Shown here: positions 1 through 5,839 of the stretch, piece after piece | Layout of the letters: each line of letters starts with the position of its first letter | Position numbering within the stretch: the first letter of the stretch is position 1 | Assembly: GCA_012270635.1 (NCBI GenBank) | Contig: JAAXHX010000250.1 | Span: 1-7,754 of the forward strand | Source of the DNA: Dehalococcoidia bacterium | GTDB lineage: Bacteria; Chloroflexota; Dehalococcoidia; Plut-88900 | DNA: 7,754 nucleotides | Direction of reading: 5' to 3' | Made by a program: the position numbers and the translations under genes | Notes under the pieces: model-generated | What the model was told of the DNA's origin: nothing | The model's input: the letters and a program-made list of their open reading frames with translations, nothing else | The model's database searches: none

Positions 1-489
1 AACGGGCAGGTGTCGAAGGCGATAGTGTCGTACCCCATCTCGCCCCGAGCGCCGCAGCCCAACCCGTTGGAGGAAGGCTTCAAGGCCGGGACTATCGAGA
101 TAGAGATGAACCCGCAGGGAATACTGGCCGAGCGAATACGGGCCGGGGGGGCGGGTATAGCGGCGTTCTGGTCGCCGGTGGGGGTCGGGACCGTGGTGGC
201 CGAAGGCAAGGAGACCAGGACGATAGACGGGGTGGAGTACATCCTGGAAAGGGCGATCAAGGCGGACTTCTCTCTCATCCGGGCGCACAGGGCCGACACC
301 GCTGGGAACCTGGTATACCGGGGCAACATGCGACACTTCAACGTAACCTCAGCCACCGCGTCTCGGGTCACGGTCGCCGAGGTGGACGAGATCGTGCAAC
401 TCGGGGAGCTGGACCCCGACAGGATAGTGACGCCCGGAATCTACGTCGACAGGATAGTTCGCAGGCCCAGGGAGTTACGGGGGAAATAG
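1..489 (+). CDS. CoA-transferase family I, subunit alpha (5'-truncated by window edge)
   Basis: This is the C-terminal ~162 residues of the alpha subunit of a two-subunit 3-oxoacid/acyl-CoA transferase, which moves CoA between a CoA thioester and a free carboxylic acid. Subunits of this type are usually about 230-260 residues, so roughly the first 70-90 lie off the window. The frame is open from base 1 (N-G-Q-V-S-K), and the GTG at base 10 is an internal Val matching the family's G-x-V stretch, not a start. Recognisable family motifs are PQGILAERIRAGGAGI (residues 38-53 of the visible part), the GVGT loop, the D-G-x-E-Y-x-L-E-R-A stretch, NLVYRG, and the C-terminal VTPGIYVDRIV. The beta subunit starts 3 nt after the stop, so the two are surely co-translated. 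Ile codons are oddly rich in ATA (8 of 15). The substrate cannot be read from the sequence: acetoacetate, 3-oxoadipate and others are all possible. Confidence 0.93.
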   Translation, partial: NGQVSKAIVSYPISPRAPQPNPLEEGFKAGTIEIEMNPQGILAERIRAGGAGIAAFWSPVGVGTVVAEGKETRTIDGVEYILERAIKADFSLIRAHRADTAGNLVYRGNMRHFNVTSATASRVTVAEVDEIVQLGELDPDRIVTPGIYVDRIVRRPRELRGK

Positions 490-492
490 GGG

Positions 493-1152
493 ATGTTCAG
501 GCTGGACCGCGAGGCCATAGCCCTGAGGGTGGCCAGGGAGTTCCGGGATGGGGACGTGGTGAACTTGGGAATCGGTATACCGACACTGGCAGCCAACTAC
601 ATACCCGAGGGCCGGACGGTGTGGTTCCACACGGAGAACGGAGCGGTCGGGTTTGGGGGGTCGCCACCGGAGGGCGAAGAGGACATACACATGACCAACG
701 CGGGCGGCGGATTCGTGACTGCGCTGCCGGGCATGAGCGTCTTCGACACCGTGGAAGCCTTCACGATAGTGAGGGGCGGATACCTGGACGTCACGGTGCT
801 GGGCGCTATGCAGGTGTCGGAGAGGGGCGACCTGGCTAACTGGCTGAGACCCGGTCGGCTCATAGGCGGGATCGGAGGGGCGATGGACATCGTGGCGGGG
901 GCCAAGCGGGTCATCGCGGCCATGGAGCACACGGACAAGAAAGGCGTCCCGAAGATCGTCAGGGAGTGCACGTCGCCGCTTACGGCTGTGCGGTGCGTGA
1001 ACATGATCATAACCGATATGGCAGTGATAGAGGTGGGAGAGGATGGGCTCACACTGACGGAGCACGCCCCGGGACTGAGCGTAGAGGAGATTCAGGCGGC
1101 GACGGACGCCCCTCTAAGGGTGTCGTCGGGTCTGAAGGAGATGGAGCTGTAG
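493..1152 (+). CDS. CoA-transferase family I, subunit beta
   Basis: This is the catalytic beta subunit of the same CoA transferase, at 219 residues a normal length. The N-terminal part carries the NLGIGIPT motif (24-31) followed by NYIP. The catalytic glutamate is expected at E48 in HTENGAVG (46-53); in this family that Glu forms the covalent glutamyl-CoA intermediate. Further matches are MTNAGGGFVTALPGMSVFD (about 78-96), the Gly-rich GGIGGAMDIVAGAKRV segment (about 125-140) and MEHT. The ATG at 493 comes 3 nt after the alpha stop. There is no strong Shine-Dalgarno beyond G-rich sequence, so translational coupling to alpha is likely. ATA is used for 8 of 15 Ile, as in the alpha gene. The downstream ThDP enzyme, which may act on CoA esters, would fit as a partner, but that link is inferred from position only. 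Confidence 0.95.
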   Translation: MFRLDREAIALRVAREFRDGDVVNLGIGIPTLAANYIPEGRTVWFHTENGAVGFGGSPPEGEEDIHMTNAGGGFVTALPGMSVFDTVEAFTIVRGGYLDVTVLGAMQVSERGDLANWLRPGRLIGGIGGAMDIVAGAKRVIAAMEHTDKKGVPKIVRECTSPLTAVRCVNMIITDMAVIEVGEDGLTLTEHAPGLSVEEIQAATDAPLRVSSGLKEMEL

Positions 1153-1163
1153 GCTGCTACGCG

Positions 1164-1192
1164 TTGACGCTTATGGGCGTCGCGCCTATAAT
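1164..1192 (+). promoter_or_regulatory. Sigma70-type promoter for the ThDP-enzyme gene
   Basis: TTGACG (1164-1169) and a perfect TATAAT (1187-1192) are separated by exactly 17 bp. Eleven of twelve hexamer positions match the vegetative sigma70/SigA consensus, which is striking in DNA of about 65% GC. It begins 12 bp after the beta-subunit stop and points to the gene at 1332. The start of transcription would fall near 1198-1200, giving a leader of about 130 nt. This suggests that the ThDP enzyme has its own promoter and does not depend only on read-through from the CoA-transferase pair. Confidence 0.75.
1166..1181. repeat. Inverted repeat inside the promoter (possible operator)
   Basis: GACGC (1166-1170) and GCGTC (1177-1181) form a perfect 5-bp inverted repeat around the 6-nt centre TTATGG. 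The left arm shares GACG with the -35 hexamer and the right arm lies in the spacer. A repressor dimer here would block RNA polymerase, and a spacer-binding activator is also conceivable. Arms of 5 bp can arise by chance in GC-rich DNA, so this is tentative. Confidence 0.35.
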
Positions 1193-1331
1193 GCAGGCCA
1201 CCGCGGCGGGGGTACGATTTCGAAGACAGTCCTCAACTCAGGCTGTCGCGCCGGCGCCTCAGCCTCGACGGGGAGGCCATCGGAGCTAGAGACGCCTCGG
1301 TGACTGAGAAGCATATTCCAGGGAGGAAAAC
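1193..1331 (+). promoter_or_regulatory. Structured 5' leader of the ThDP-enzyme gene
   Basis: The leader of about 130 nt contains several inverted repeats: CAG-T-CCT/AGG-CTG around 1227-1245, the 10-bp palindrome GCGCCGGCGC near 1248-1257, and a GAGGC (1273-1277). That GAGGC can pair with GCCTC at 1262-1266 (6-nt loop), with GCCTC at 1256-1260, or with a later GCCTC at 1294-1298 (16-nt loop). These pairings are mutually exclusive, as would be needed for a switch. I do not recognise a known riboswitch class, and no uridine-rich terminator or leader peptide is evident. A functional role is inference only. Confidence 0.3.
1322..1326 (+). promoter_or_regulatory. Ribosome binding site fixing the ThDP-enzyme start
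   Basis: GGAGG lies 5 nt before the ATG at 1332 (GGGAGGAAAACATG), a strong Shine-Dalgarno that decides this start. Confidence 0.85.
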
Positions 1332-2981
1332 ATGGCCGAGATTACAGGCAACAGACTACTGGCAAAGTCCCTAAGGCACGAGGGCGTCACCCATCTCTTC
1401 TTCCTTTCAGGCGGGCCCATGGACACGTTCTATCGGGACGCTGAGAAGGAGGGAATCAAGCTCTTCGACACGCGGCACGAGCAGGCTGCAGCCATGATGG
1501 CCCACGCATGGAGCAGGGCGACGGGTCAGACGGGTGTCTGTTCGGCGTGCTCAGGACCCGGGGCCACGAACCTCGTCACGGGAGTGGTCACTGCCTTTAC
1601 GGACGCCTGTCCCATCGTGGCTCTGGGAGGGTCCAGCAACTCCGGCCTGACCGGCTGGGAGGACTTCCAGGAGATCGACCAGGTGAGCGTGTTCCGACCG
1701 ATAACCAAGTGGTCGGGACAGGTCAACAAGGCTGAAAGGATGCCCGAGCTGGTCAGCGTTGCCTTCCGCAAGGCGTGGGGGAACAGGCCGGGCCCCGTGT
1801 ACCTAGACCTCCCCGGCGACGTGCTCCACGAGCGGGTCGACGAGGCCAACGTCCAGTTCCCGGTCAACTCCCGCACCGACGCCCGGATCCTCGGCGACCC
1901 GGATGAGGTCAAGCGGGCCATCGAGATGCTGGCGCAGGCGGAAAAGCCCCTGGTGCTCTCGGGGACGGGTGTGATGTGGTCGAGGGCTTCTCAAGAGATC
2001 CAGGACTTCGTCGAAGCGACGGGCATACCCTTCTACACCACCCCCCAGTCCCGGGGCGTGATACCTGAAGACCACGATCTCTGCTTCCCGGCGGCCAGGT
2101 CCATGGCATTCAGAGAGGCCGACGTGGCCCTGGTGGTCGGCACCAGGATCAACTGGATCTGGCAGTACATGCAGGCCCCCAGGTTCAGAGCGGACCTGAA
2201 GACGATCCAGGTGAACACGGACAGGGAGGAGATCGGCCACAACAAGGCCGCGGACGTCGGCATAGTCGGGGACGCCAAGATGGTGCTCAGGCAGCTGACC
2301 GAAGAGGCCAAGGAGCAGAACTTCGCGAACAAGAGTAAGACCGCGTGGATTGACCAGCTGCGGGCCAAGGAGGCCTCCAACAACGAACGCAACCAGCCGA
2401 CCCTCAACTCCGACCAGGTTCCCATGCACCCGCTGAGAATGATGAAGGAGATACGGGAGTTCCTGCCCAGGGACGCCATGCTGGTGGTCGACGGTCACGA
2501 GACCCTGAACTTCGGGCGGCAGAGCATCCCGACCTACTACCCCGGCCACAGGATCAACTCCGGTTCGTCGGGGTGCATGGGTGTCGGGCTTCCGTTCGGT
2601 CTCGCATCGGCGCTGGCCAAACCCGACAAGAAGACGCTGGTCATCCACGGTGACGGCTCCTTCGGCATCAATGCGATTAACATCGACACCGCGGTCAGGC
2701 ACAACATCCCGCTGGTCTGCGTGGTCAACGTCAACGGCGGTTGGGCCGCGGGCCGACCCGGCGACGACGCCCTCAAGACGGGCATCGAGCTCGGGTTTGA
2801 GCAGCGCTACGACAAGCTGGGCGAGGCCCTGGGCGCTCACGGCGAGTACGTGGAGAAGCCCGAAGAACTGAAACCCGCCCTCCAGCGTGCTTTCGACTCC
2901 GGCAAGCCGGCCATCGTCAACGTGATAACCGACCGTTGGGCCGCCTCCACCACCCAGAACTTCCAGCCCTACGACCACTAG
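1332..2981 (+). CDS. ThDP-dependent enzyme, acetolactate synthase superfamily (2-hydroxyacyl-CoA lyase/oxalyl-CoA decarboxylase-like)
   Basis: The 549-residue product has the full three-domain build of the acetolactate synthase/pyruvate oxidase superfamily, normally about 530-580 residues. The N-terminal pyrimidine-binding domain carries the activating glutamate E50 in RHEQAA and the SGPGATN loop. The central domain (about 190-345) has the LVLSGTGV and VGTRINWIW stretches. The C-terminal pyrophosphate domain has GDG at 440-442, with D441 and N468 (27 residues later) as expected metal ligands. The cofactor loop reads NVNGGWAAGRPG, closer to the NNGGIYRG-like loop of oxalyl-CoA decarboxylase and 2-hydroxyacyl-CoA lyase than to the acetolactate synthase pattern NNQxLGMVxQW. 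No regulatory small subunit (ilvN) follows; the gene ends at a hairpin. Together with the CoA-transferase genes upstream this favours a CoA-ester substrate, which is inference. Automatic annotation would probably call it acetolactate synthase. The superfamily call is near certain, the reaction open. Confidence 0.9.
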   Translation: MAEITGNRLLAKSLRHEGVTHLFFLSGGPMDTFYRDAEKEGIKLFDTRHEQAAAMMAHAWSRATGQTGVCSACSGPGATNLVTGVVTAFTDACPIVALGGSSNSGLTGWEDFQEIDQVSVFRPITKWSGQVNKAERMPELVSVAFRKAWGNRPGPVYLDLPGDVLHERVDEANVQFPVNSRTDARILGDPDEVKRAIEMLAQAEKPLVLSGTGVMWSRASQEIQDFVEATGIPFYTTPQSRGVIPEDHDLCFPAARSMAFREADVALVVGTRINWIWQYMQAPRFRADLKTIQVNTDREEIGHNKAADVGIVGDAKMVLRQLTEEAKEQNFANKSKTAWIDQLRAKEASNNERNQPTLNSDQVPMHPLRMMKEIREFLPRDAMLVVDGHETLNFGRQSIPTYYPGHRINSGSSGCMGVGLPFGLASALAKPDKKTLVIHGDGSFGINAINIDTAVRHNIPLVCVVNVNGGWAAGRPGDDALKTGIELGFEQRYDKLGEALGAHGEYVEKPEELKPALQRAFDSGKPAIVNVITDRWAASTTQNFQPYDH

Positions 2982-3001
2982 GCCGAAAGCGAAATAGACA
3001 T

Positions 3002-3039
3002 AAACAGGGCGGCCCTGATTTATCGGGGCCGCCCTGTTT
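3002..3039. terminator. Bidirectional hairpin terminator between convergent genes
   Basis: A perfect 14-bp stem pairs 3002-3015 (AAACAGGGCGGCCC) with 3026-3039 (GGGCCGCCCTGTTT) around a 10-nt loop (TGATTTATCG). It sits 20 nt after the ThDP-gene stop and 22 nt beyond the stop of the convergent minus-strand gene. On either strand the stem ends in TTT, but the following T-tract is weak (TGTTTGTATG on plus, TGTTTATGTC on minus). It probably serves both transcripts. Confidence 0.85.
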
Positions 3040-3061
3040 GTATGGGTAGGTGTGGAGACTA

Positions 3062-3502
3062 TCAGCCGAGATGGACGATTTCCAAGTTGCCCCAGTGATT
3101 GTTCAGATACTCGACAATCAGACGTCGGTGACAGCGGTCGGGCTTGTCTTCGCTGCACAGTAAGCAGGCGTTGTCGAGCAATCCCGGGGAGAGCCGGTCT
3201 TGGATGCGACGGTCTTTAATAAGGGCAAGGAACCTTGTTTCATACTCGGCCCAGGCCAAGTCTTTCTTCCGGTAGGACTGGAGCAGGTCAGGGGTAGGCG
3301 CCAGGAGGTCGGGGAGGTGGACGTAGTCCATGTGGCATAGCTGTTTCAGGAAATATTCAAGGTCGTCCCTCTTGGCGAAGCCGGCGAGTTGGGAGGCGTT
3401 GTTGAGCCGCACGTCGACTAGACGCTTTGCGCGGGAGTGTTGGAGGGTTTCGAAGAAAGAGCGGGCGGTCTTCTTAGTGAAGCCTATGGTGTAGAGTGTC
3501 AA
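3062..3502 (-). CDS. DUF488 family protein, short form
   Basis: This is a 146-residue cytosolic protein of the DUF488 family, whose function is to my knowledge not established. It opens with the family signature YTIGFTKK (4-11), then LVDVRLNN (28-35), GFAKRDDLEYFL (41-52) and YVHLP (60-64). Near the C-terminus is LLCSEDKPDRCHRR (114-127), in which C116, E118, C124 and H125 are the conserved polar residues and candidates for an active or metal site. The start is TTG at 3502, overlapping the TGA stop of the upstream DUF488 gene as TTGA (4 nt). There is no Shine-Dalgarno, so translational coupling is likely, and the product begins exactly where the family usually begins. It is the last gene of the minus-strand series and runs into the shared hairpin. 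Its sequence differs clearly from its neighbour's, so the pair is not a recent duplication. Confidence 0.9.
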   Translation of the reverse strand: MTLYTIGFTKKTARSFFETLQHSRAKRLVDVRLNNASQLAGFAKRDDLEYFLKQLCHMDYVHLPDLLAPTPDLLQSYRKKDLAWAEYETRFLALIKDRRIQDRLSPGLLDNACLLCSEDKPDRCHRRLIVEYLNNHWGNLEIVHLG

Positions 3503-4143
3503 GAGACGGCTTGACGAGACCCTTGATATGCAGCACGACCCTCGGCGACGTAAGCGATTTTCCTAGCCTGCATGGCAAGGGCCTCGGTGATGACGTCGTC
3601 ACGGGAACGGAAAAGGTCTCCGTTGAGGGGCAGCTTGAACTTGCTCAAGAGGCGGTCCATGGCGGCACGCTGATCTTCCAAACTGCCGTCGGCATGGATG
3701 TGTTCGACGGCCACGCTGCGTTCCAAGAGGGCTTCGGCGATGAGGATGGTGCGGTGGCACTCGATGGGGTCTTTCTCTGAGCACATGAGGGCAATACGGT
3801 GCTCGTCGGCGTTATGGATAATCCGCCTGAGGCCAATGTCAAAAGAATATTCATCGGCGAGGCGAGTGAAAACGACGCGTCCCTCGGAGTCGTAGAGGGA
3901 GTTGTCTAGAGGCCGACCGCCAAGTTGATCACCTAGGAATTGATAGCCAATGGCGCCACCAGTGCAGTCTCGGAGATGGGGCTTGAGGGTGTCACGGTTG
4001 AAGTGAGGAACGTAGCGGCTGTAGGGCGACGATCGGACGTCTGCTACTACGTCAATACGGTGCTCAAGCAGCAATTTCGCGAACTCAACCAGCGAGTGAT
4101 TGGAATGACCGATGGTAAATATTGGGAACTGCGTTGCGCTCAA
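3499..4143 (-). CDS. DUF488 family protein, long form
   Basis: This 214-residue protein belongs to a second DUF488 subgroup. Motifs in order are FTIGHSNHS (9-17), VVADVRSSPYSRYVPHFN (32-49), YQFLGDQLGGRP (67-78), ALMCSEKDP (118-126) and CHR (129-131), followed by about 80 residues holding a charged helical tail. C121, E123, C129 and H130 match the CSE-x5-CHR element of the short paralogue. The start is TTG at 4143, supported by AAGGAG 8 nt upstream; no ATG is available that keeps the N-terminal TIGHSN motif. The stop of the preceding gene lies inside the Shine-Dalgarno, 13 nt before this start, and the next gene overlaps by 4 nt. The function is unknown; the family is often seen near nucleic-acid and stress genes, but that is a general recollection. 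Confidence 0.92.
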   Translation of the reverse strand: MSATQFPIFTIGHSNHSLVEFAKLLLEHRIDVVADVRSSPYSRYVPHFNRDTLKPHLRDCTGGAIGYQFLGDQLGGRPLDNSLYDSEGRVVFTRLADEYSFDIGLRRIIHNADEHRIALMCSEKDPIECHRTILIAEALLERSVAVEHIHADGSLEDQRAAMDRLLSKFKLPLNGDLFRSRDDVITEALAMQARKIAYVAEGRAAYQGSRQAVS

Positions 4144-4151
4144 CTAAGCCG

Positions 4152-4157
4152 CTCCTT
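4152..4157 (-). promoter_or_regulatory. Ribosome binding site deciding a TTG start
   Basis: On the minus strand GTGAAGGAGC carries AAGGAG, 8 nt before the TTG at 4143. It overlaps the TGA stop (4159-4157) of the upstream gene, which ties the translation of the two genes together. Confidence 0.75.
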
Positions 4158-4846
4158 CACCCCCGAATTATAGCTGCAATAAGCTTGTATGCAAACCCAT
4201 TAAACGGCTCGCCGAGGCTGACGGTAAGAAAGCATTTGCCAATAGGGTAAACGCCGACAGGCTTTTGCAGATAGTCGTATTCGTAGTCGTTATCAGTCAT
4301 GCGTAAGCGGTATTCCTTTCCGTTATAGGTGAAGTGACCGTTAACCCTCTTCTGGGAGTTGCCATAGCCGGCGCCCGGGACGAAGACGCGCAGTGCTAGG
4401 TCTCGGACGGGTATAAGGCAGAGCGAGTGTCGGAATGCTTCAGCTTCCTGAACCGGCATCTGGTCGTTGAGTCCCTGGAAGGTGGAGTTCCCGTTTACCC
4501 AAAGATCACCGTCATTGTCGGTCCAATGAGGCAGGCGGTCGAACGGGAGCGCGGGCCCTTTCTTCCACTTGCGCTTGGGGTCCAGGAGCCAGTTTTCCTG
4601 CTGGTAATCCCTGCCCCGTGCCTCGAGGACCGGCACCTCGATCACGTCCAGTACCCGGGGAATGGCGCCGTCTGTGCAGCGAGACTCTGGGAGAGAGACT
4701 TCCTCGTGCTCCCGGGCGCTGATGGGTCTGATCCAGGGGCCCGGGTTCCCGTCTGACAACAGCTCCTTGCCGGCAATGCAGCAACCACCTAGCTTCCGGG
4801 AATTTGCCAGGCACACAATCCGTTTTGTCGAGACCTGAGGCGGCAT
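4157..4846 (-). CDS. Putative dual-OB-fold domain protein, DUF488 partner
   Basis: The 229-residue protein has no signal peptide or membrane segment. The conserved-looking stretches are KRIVCLANSRKLGGCCIAGKE (8-28), GPWIRPIS (36-43) followed by EEVSLPE (48-54), YQQENWLLD (81-89), LWVNGNSTFQGLND (115-128), KRVNGHFTYNGKEYRLRMTD (166-185) and, at the end, LTVSLGEPFNGFAYKLIAAI (207-226). This pattern matches my memory of a bacterial family described as a dual-OB-fold domain, met beside DUF488 genes; I could not verify the match here. OB folds usually bind nucleic acid, so a nucleic-acid-related role is plausible but inferred. The ATG at 4846 lies 17 nt after the stop of the LLM gene, with no clear Shine-Dalgarno before it. 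Base composition is lower in GC than in the genes to its right. The C-terminal LTVSLGEPF/YKLIAAII block suggests a complete protein. Confidence 0.75.
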   Translation of the reverse strand: MPPQVSTKRIVCLANSRKLGGCCIAGKELLSDGNPGPWIRPISAREHEEVSLPESRCTDGAIPRVLDVIEVPVLEARGRDYQQENWLLDPKRKWKKGPALPFDRLPHWTDNDGDLWVNGNSTFQGLNDQMPVQEAEAFRHSLCLIPVRDLALRVFVPGAGYGNSQKRVNGHFTYNGKEYRLRMTDNDYEYDYLQKPVGVYPIGKCFLTVSLGEPFNGFAYKLIAAIIRG

Positions 4847-4863
4847 TTTGTGCCGATTTGACC

Positions 4864-5793
4864 CTATATCCTCACCGCGGGTACAACTTCCTCCGCTATA
4901 CGGGTGAGATGGGCCACGTCAAGGTCGGGGGGTGCGATTATGACCTCGTTGCACCCGGCGTCTACGACGGCCTGGAGCCGGGCCACGCAGGTGTCCAGGT
5001 CTCCGAAGGTGGTGTAGGTGTCGGAGTCGAAAGCGGGGCCGTAGACGGAGGTGGCCAGGCCTTGGTTCCGGGCCCGCGCCTTTTCCACGTCTTCGTCGAT
5101 GGTGAGGTATTCAAGACTGGCGTAGCCCAGGGAGTCGGGGTCCCGACCCCTGTCCTTCGCGAAGGCCTTGATCTTTCCGATCTTCTCGGCGAGGATTTCC
5201 GGTGAGTTCCGGGCCCCGCCTATCCAACCGTCGGCCAGCTCCGCGGTGCGCTTGAGAACGCCGTCGGCCTCTCCGCCGATCCAGATGGGCATGTCCTCCT
5301 TTTGCACGGGCCGAGGCTCGATATTGACGTTCTCGAAGCTGACGAATCGGCCCTCGAACGCGGCGTCGGGTCCCGACCAGATGGCCCGCATCGAGGCGAG
5401 GTTGTCCCGGAAGCGCCGCACCCTTTCCTCGAGCCTCATGCCCAGGGAGTGAAACTCTATCTCCCTCCCCCCGAGTCCGATCCCCAAGTCCAGGCGGCCC
5501 CCGCTCAAGTAATCGATGGTTGAGACCTCCTTGGCAAGGAGGATGGGGTGTCGGTGGGGCAGGAGGAGGACGGCGGTGCCCAGCCTGATCCTGGAGGTGA
5601 CGGCGCTGGCCCACGCGAGCATGGTCATGGCGTCAGGCACCTTGGAGGGGCTGTATATCCGGTCCAGGATCCAGATGGAGGCGAAGCCGAGGTCCTCGGC
5701 GGCGCGGAACCAGCTGAGGAAATCGGCGGGGGTGGGGAGGTCACCTAGGAAGTGGGTGGGCACTAGGACGCTCATCTGGGTGGGCCGAGCCAT
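4864..5793 (-). CDS. LLM-class flavin-dependent oxidoreductase (probably F420-dependent)
   Basis: This 309-residue TIM-barrel enzyme of the bacterial-luciferase-like superfamily uses reduced F420 or FMN; such enzymes act as monooxygenases, dehydrogenases or reductases. Motifs in order are AAEDLGFASIWILDR (31-45), IRLGTAVLLLPHRHP (69-83), STIDYLSGGRLDLGIGLG (91-108), GRFVSFENV (148-156), PIWIGG (169-174) and the AELADGWIGG element (184-193). The length is typical. The ATG at 5793 is set by a strong AGGAGG 8 nt upstream. The VOC gene ends 46 nt before it and the putative dual-OB gene begins 17 nt after it. The F420 assignment rests on family resemblance and likely host group; an FMN-dependent member cannot be excluded and the substrate is unknown. 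Confidence 0.93.
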   Translation of the reverse strand: MARPTQMSVLVPTHFLGDLPTPADFLSWFRAAEDLGFASIWILDRIYSPSKVPDAMTMLAWASAVTSRIRLGTAVLLLPHRHPILLAKEVSTIDYLSGGRLDLGIGLGGREIEFHSLGMRLEERVRRFRDNLASMRAIWSGPDAAFEGRFVSFENVNIEPRPVQKEDMPIWIGGEADGVLKRTAELADGWIGGARNSPEILAEKIGKIKAFAKDRGRDPDSLGYASLEYLTIDEDVEKARARNQGLATSVYGPAFDSDTYTTFGDLDTCVARLQAVVDAGCNEVIIAPPDLDVAHLTRIAEEVVPAVRI

Positions 5794-5801
5794 GGGGGTT
5801 C

Positions 5802-5807
5802 CCTCCT
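5802..5807 (-). promoter_or_regulatory. Ribosome binding site of the LLM oxidoreductase gene
   Basis: On the minus strand ATAGGAGGGAACCCCCATG has a consensus AGGAGG, 8 nt before the ATG at 5793. Confidence 0.85.
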
Positions 5808-5839
5808 ATGCTTTGAAATGCCGGTTAAGGGTTTCGGGT

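Noticed and set aside
10..12. GTG at 10 as the start of the CoA-transferase alpha gene
   Set aside because: The frame is open to base 1 and the residues there fit the interior of the family. A start here would leave a protein lacking the N-terminal third of the subunit.
475..1065. Minus-strand open frame opposite the CoA-transferase beta subunit
   Set aside because: The translation is rich in His, Arg and Pro without family motifs, and the opposite strand encodes an unmistakable CoA-transferase subunit.
1304..1309. CTGAGA in the ThDP-gene leader as part of a TPP riboswitch
   Set aside because: The motif is only six bases and lies about 22 nt before the start codon. The other conserved TPP-riboswitch segments (the CCUGAUCUGGAU-type part and the closing AGGGA helix) are absent.
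1803..3158. Long minus-strand open frame (about 450 codons) opposite the ThDP-enzyme gene
   Set aside because: It is antisense to a clear ThDP enzyme in GC-rich DNA, runs through the terminator hairpin into the DUF488 gene, and its translation has no recognisable domain.
3062..4143. Tandem DUF488 genes as a recent duplication or a single gene split by frameshift
   Set aside because: Each has its own N-terminal TIG motif and its own CSE/CHR motif, and they differ in length and in most residues. They are two complete, divergent genes.
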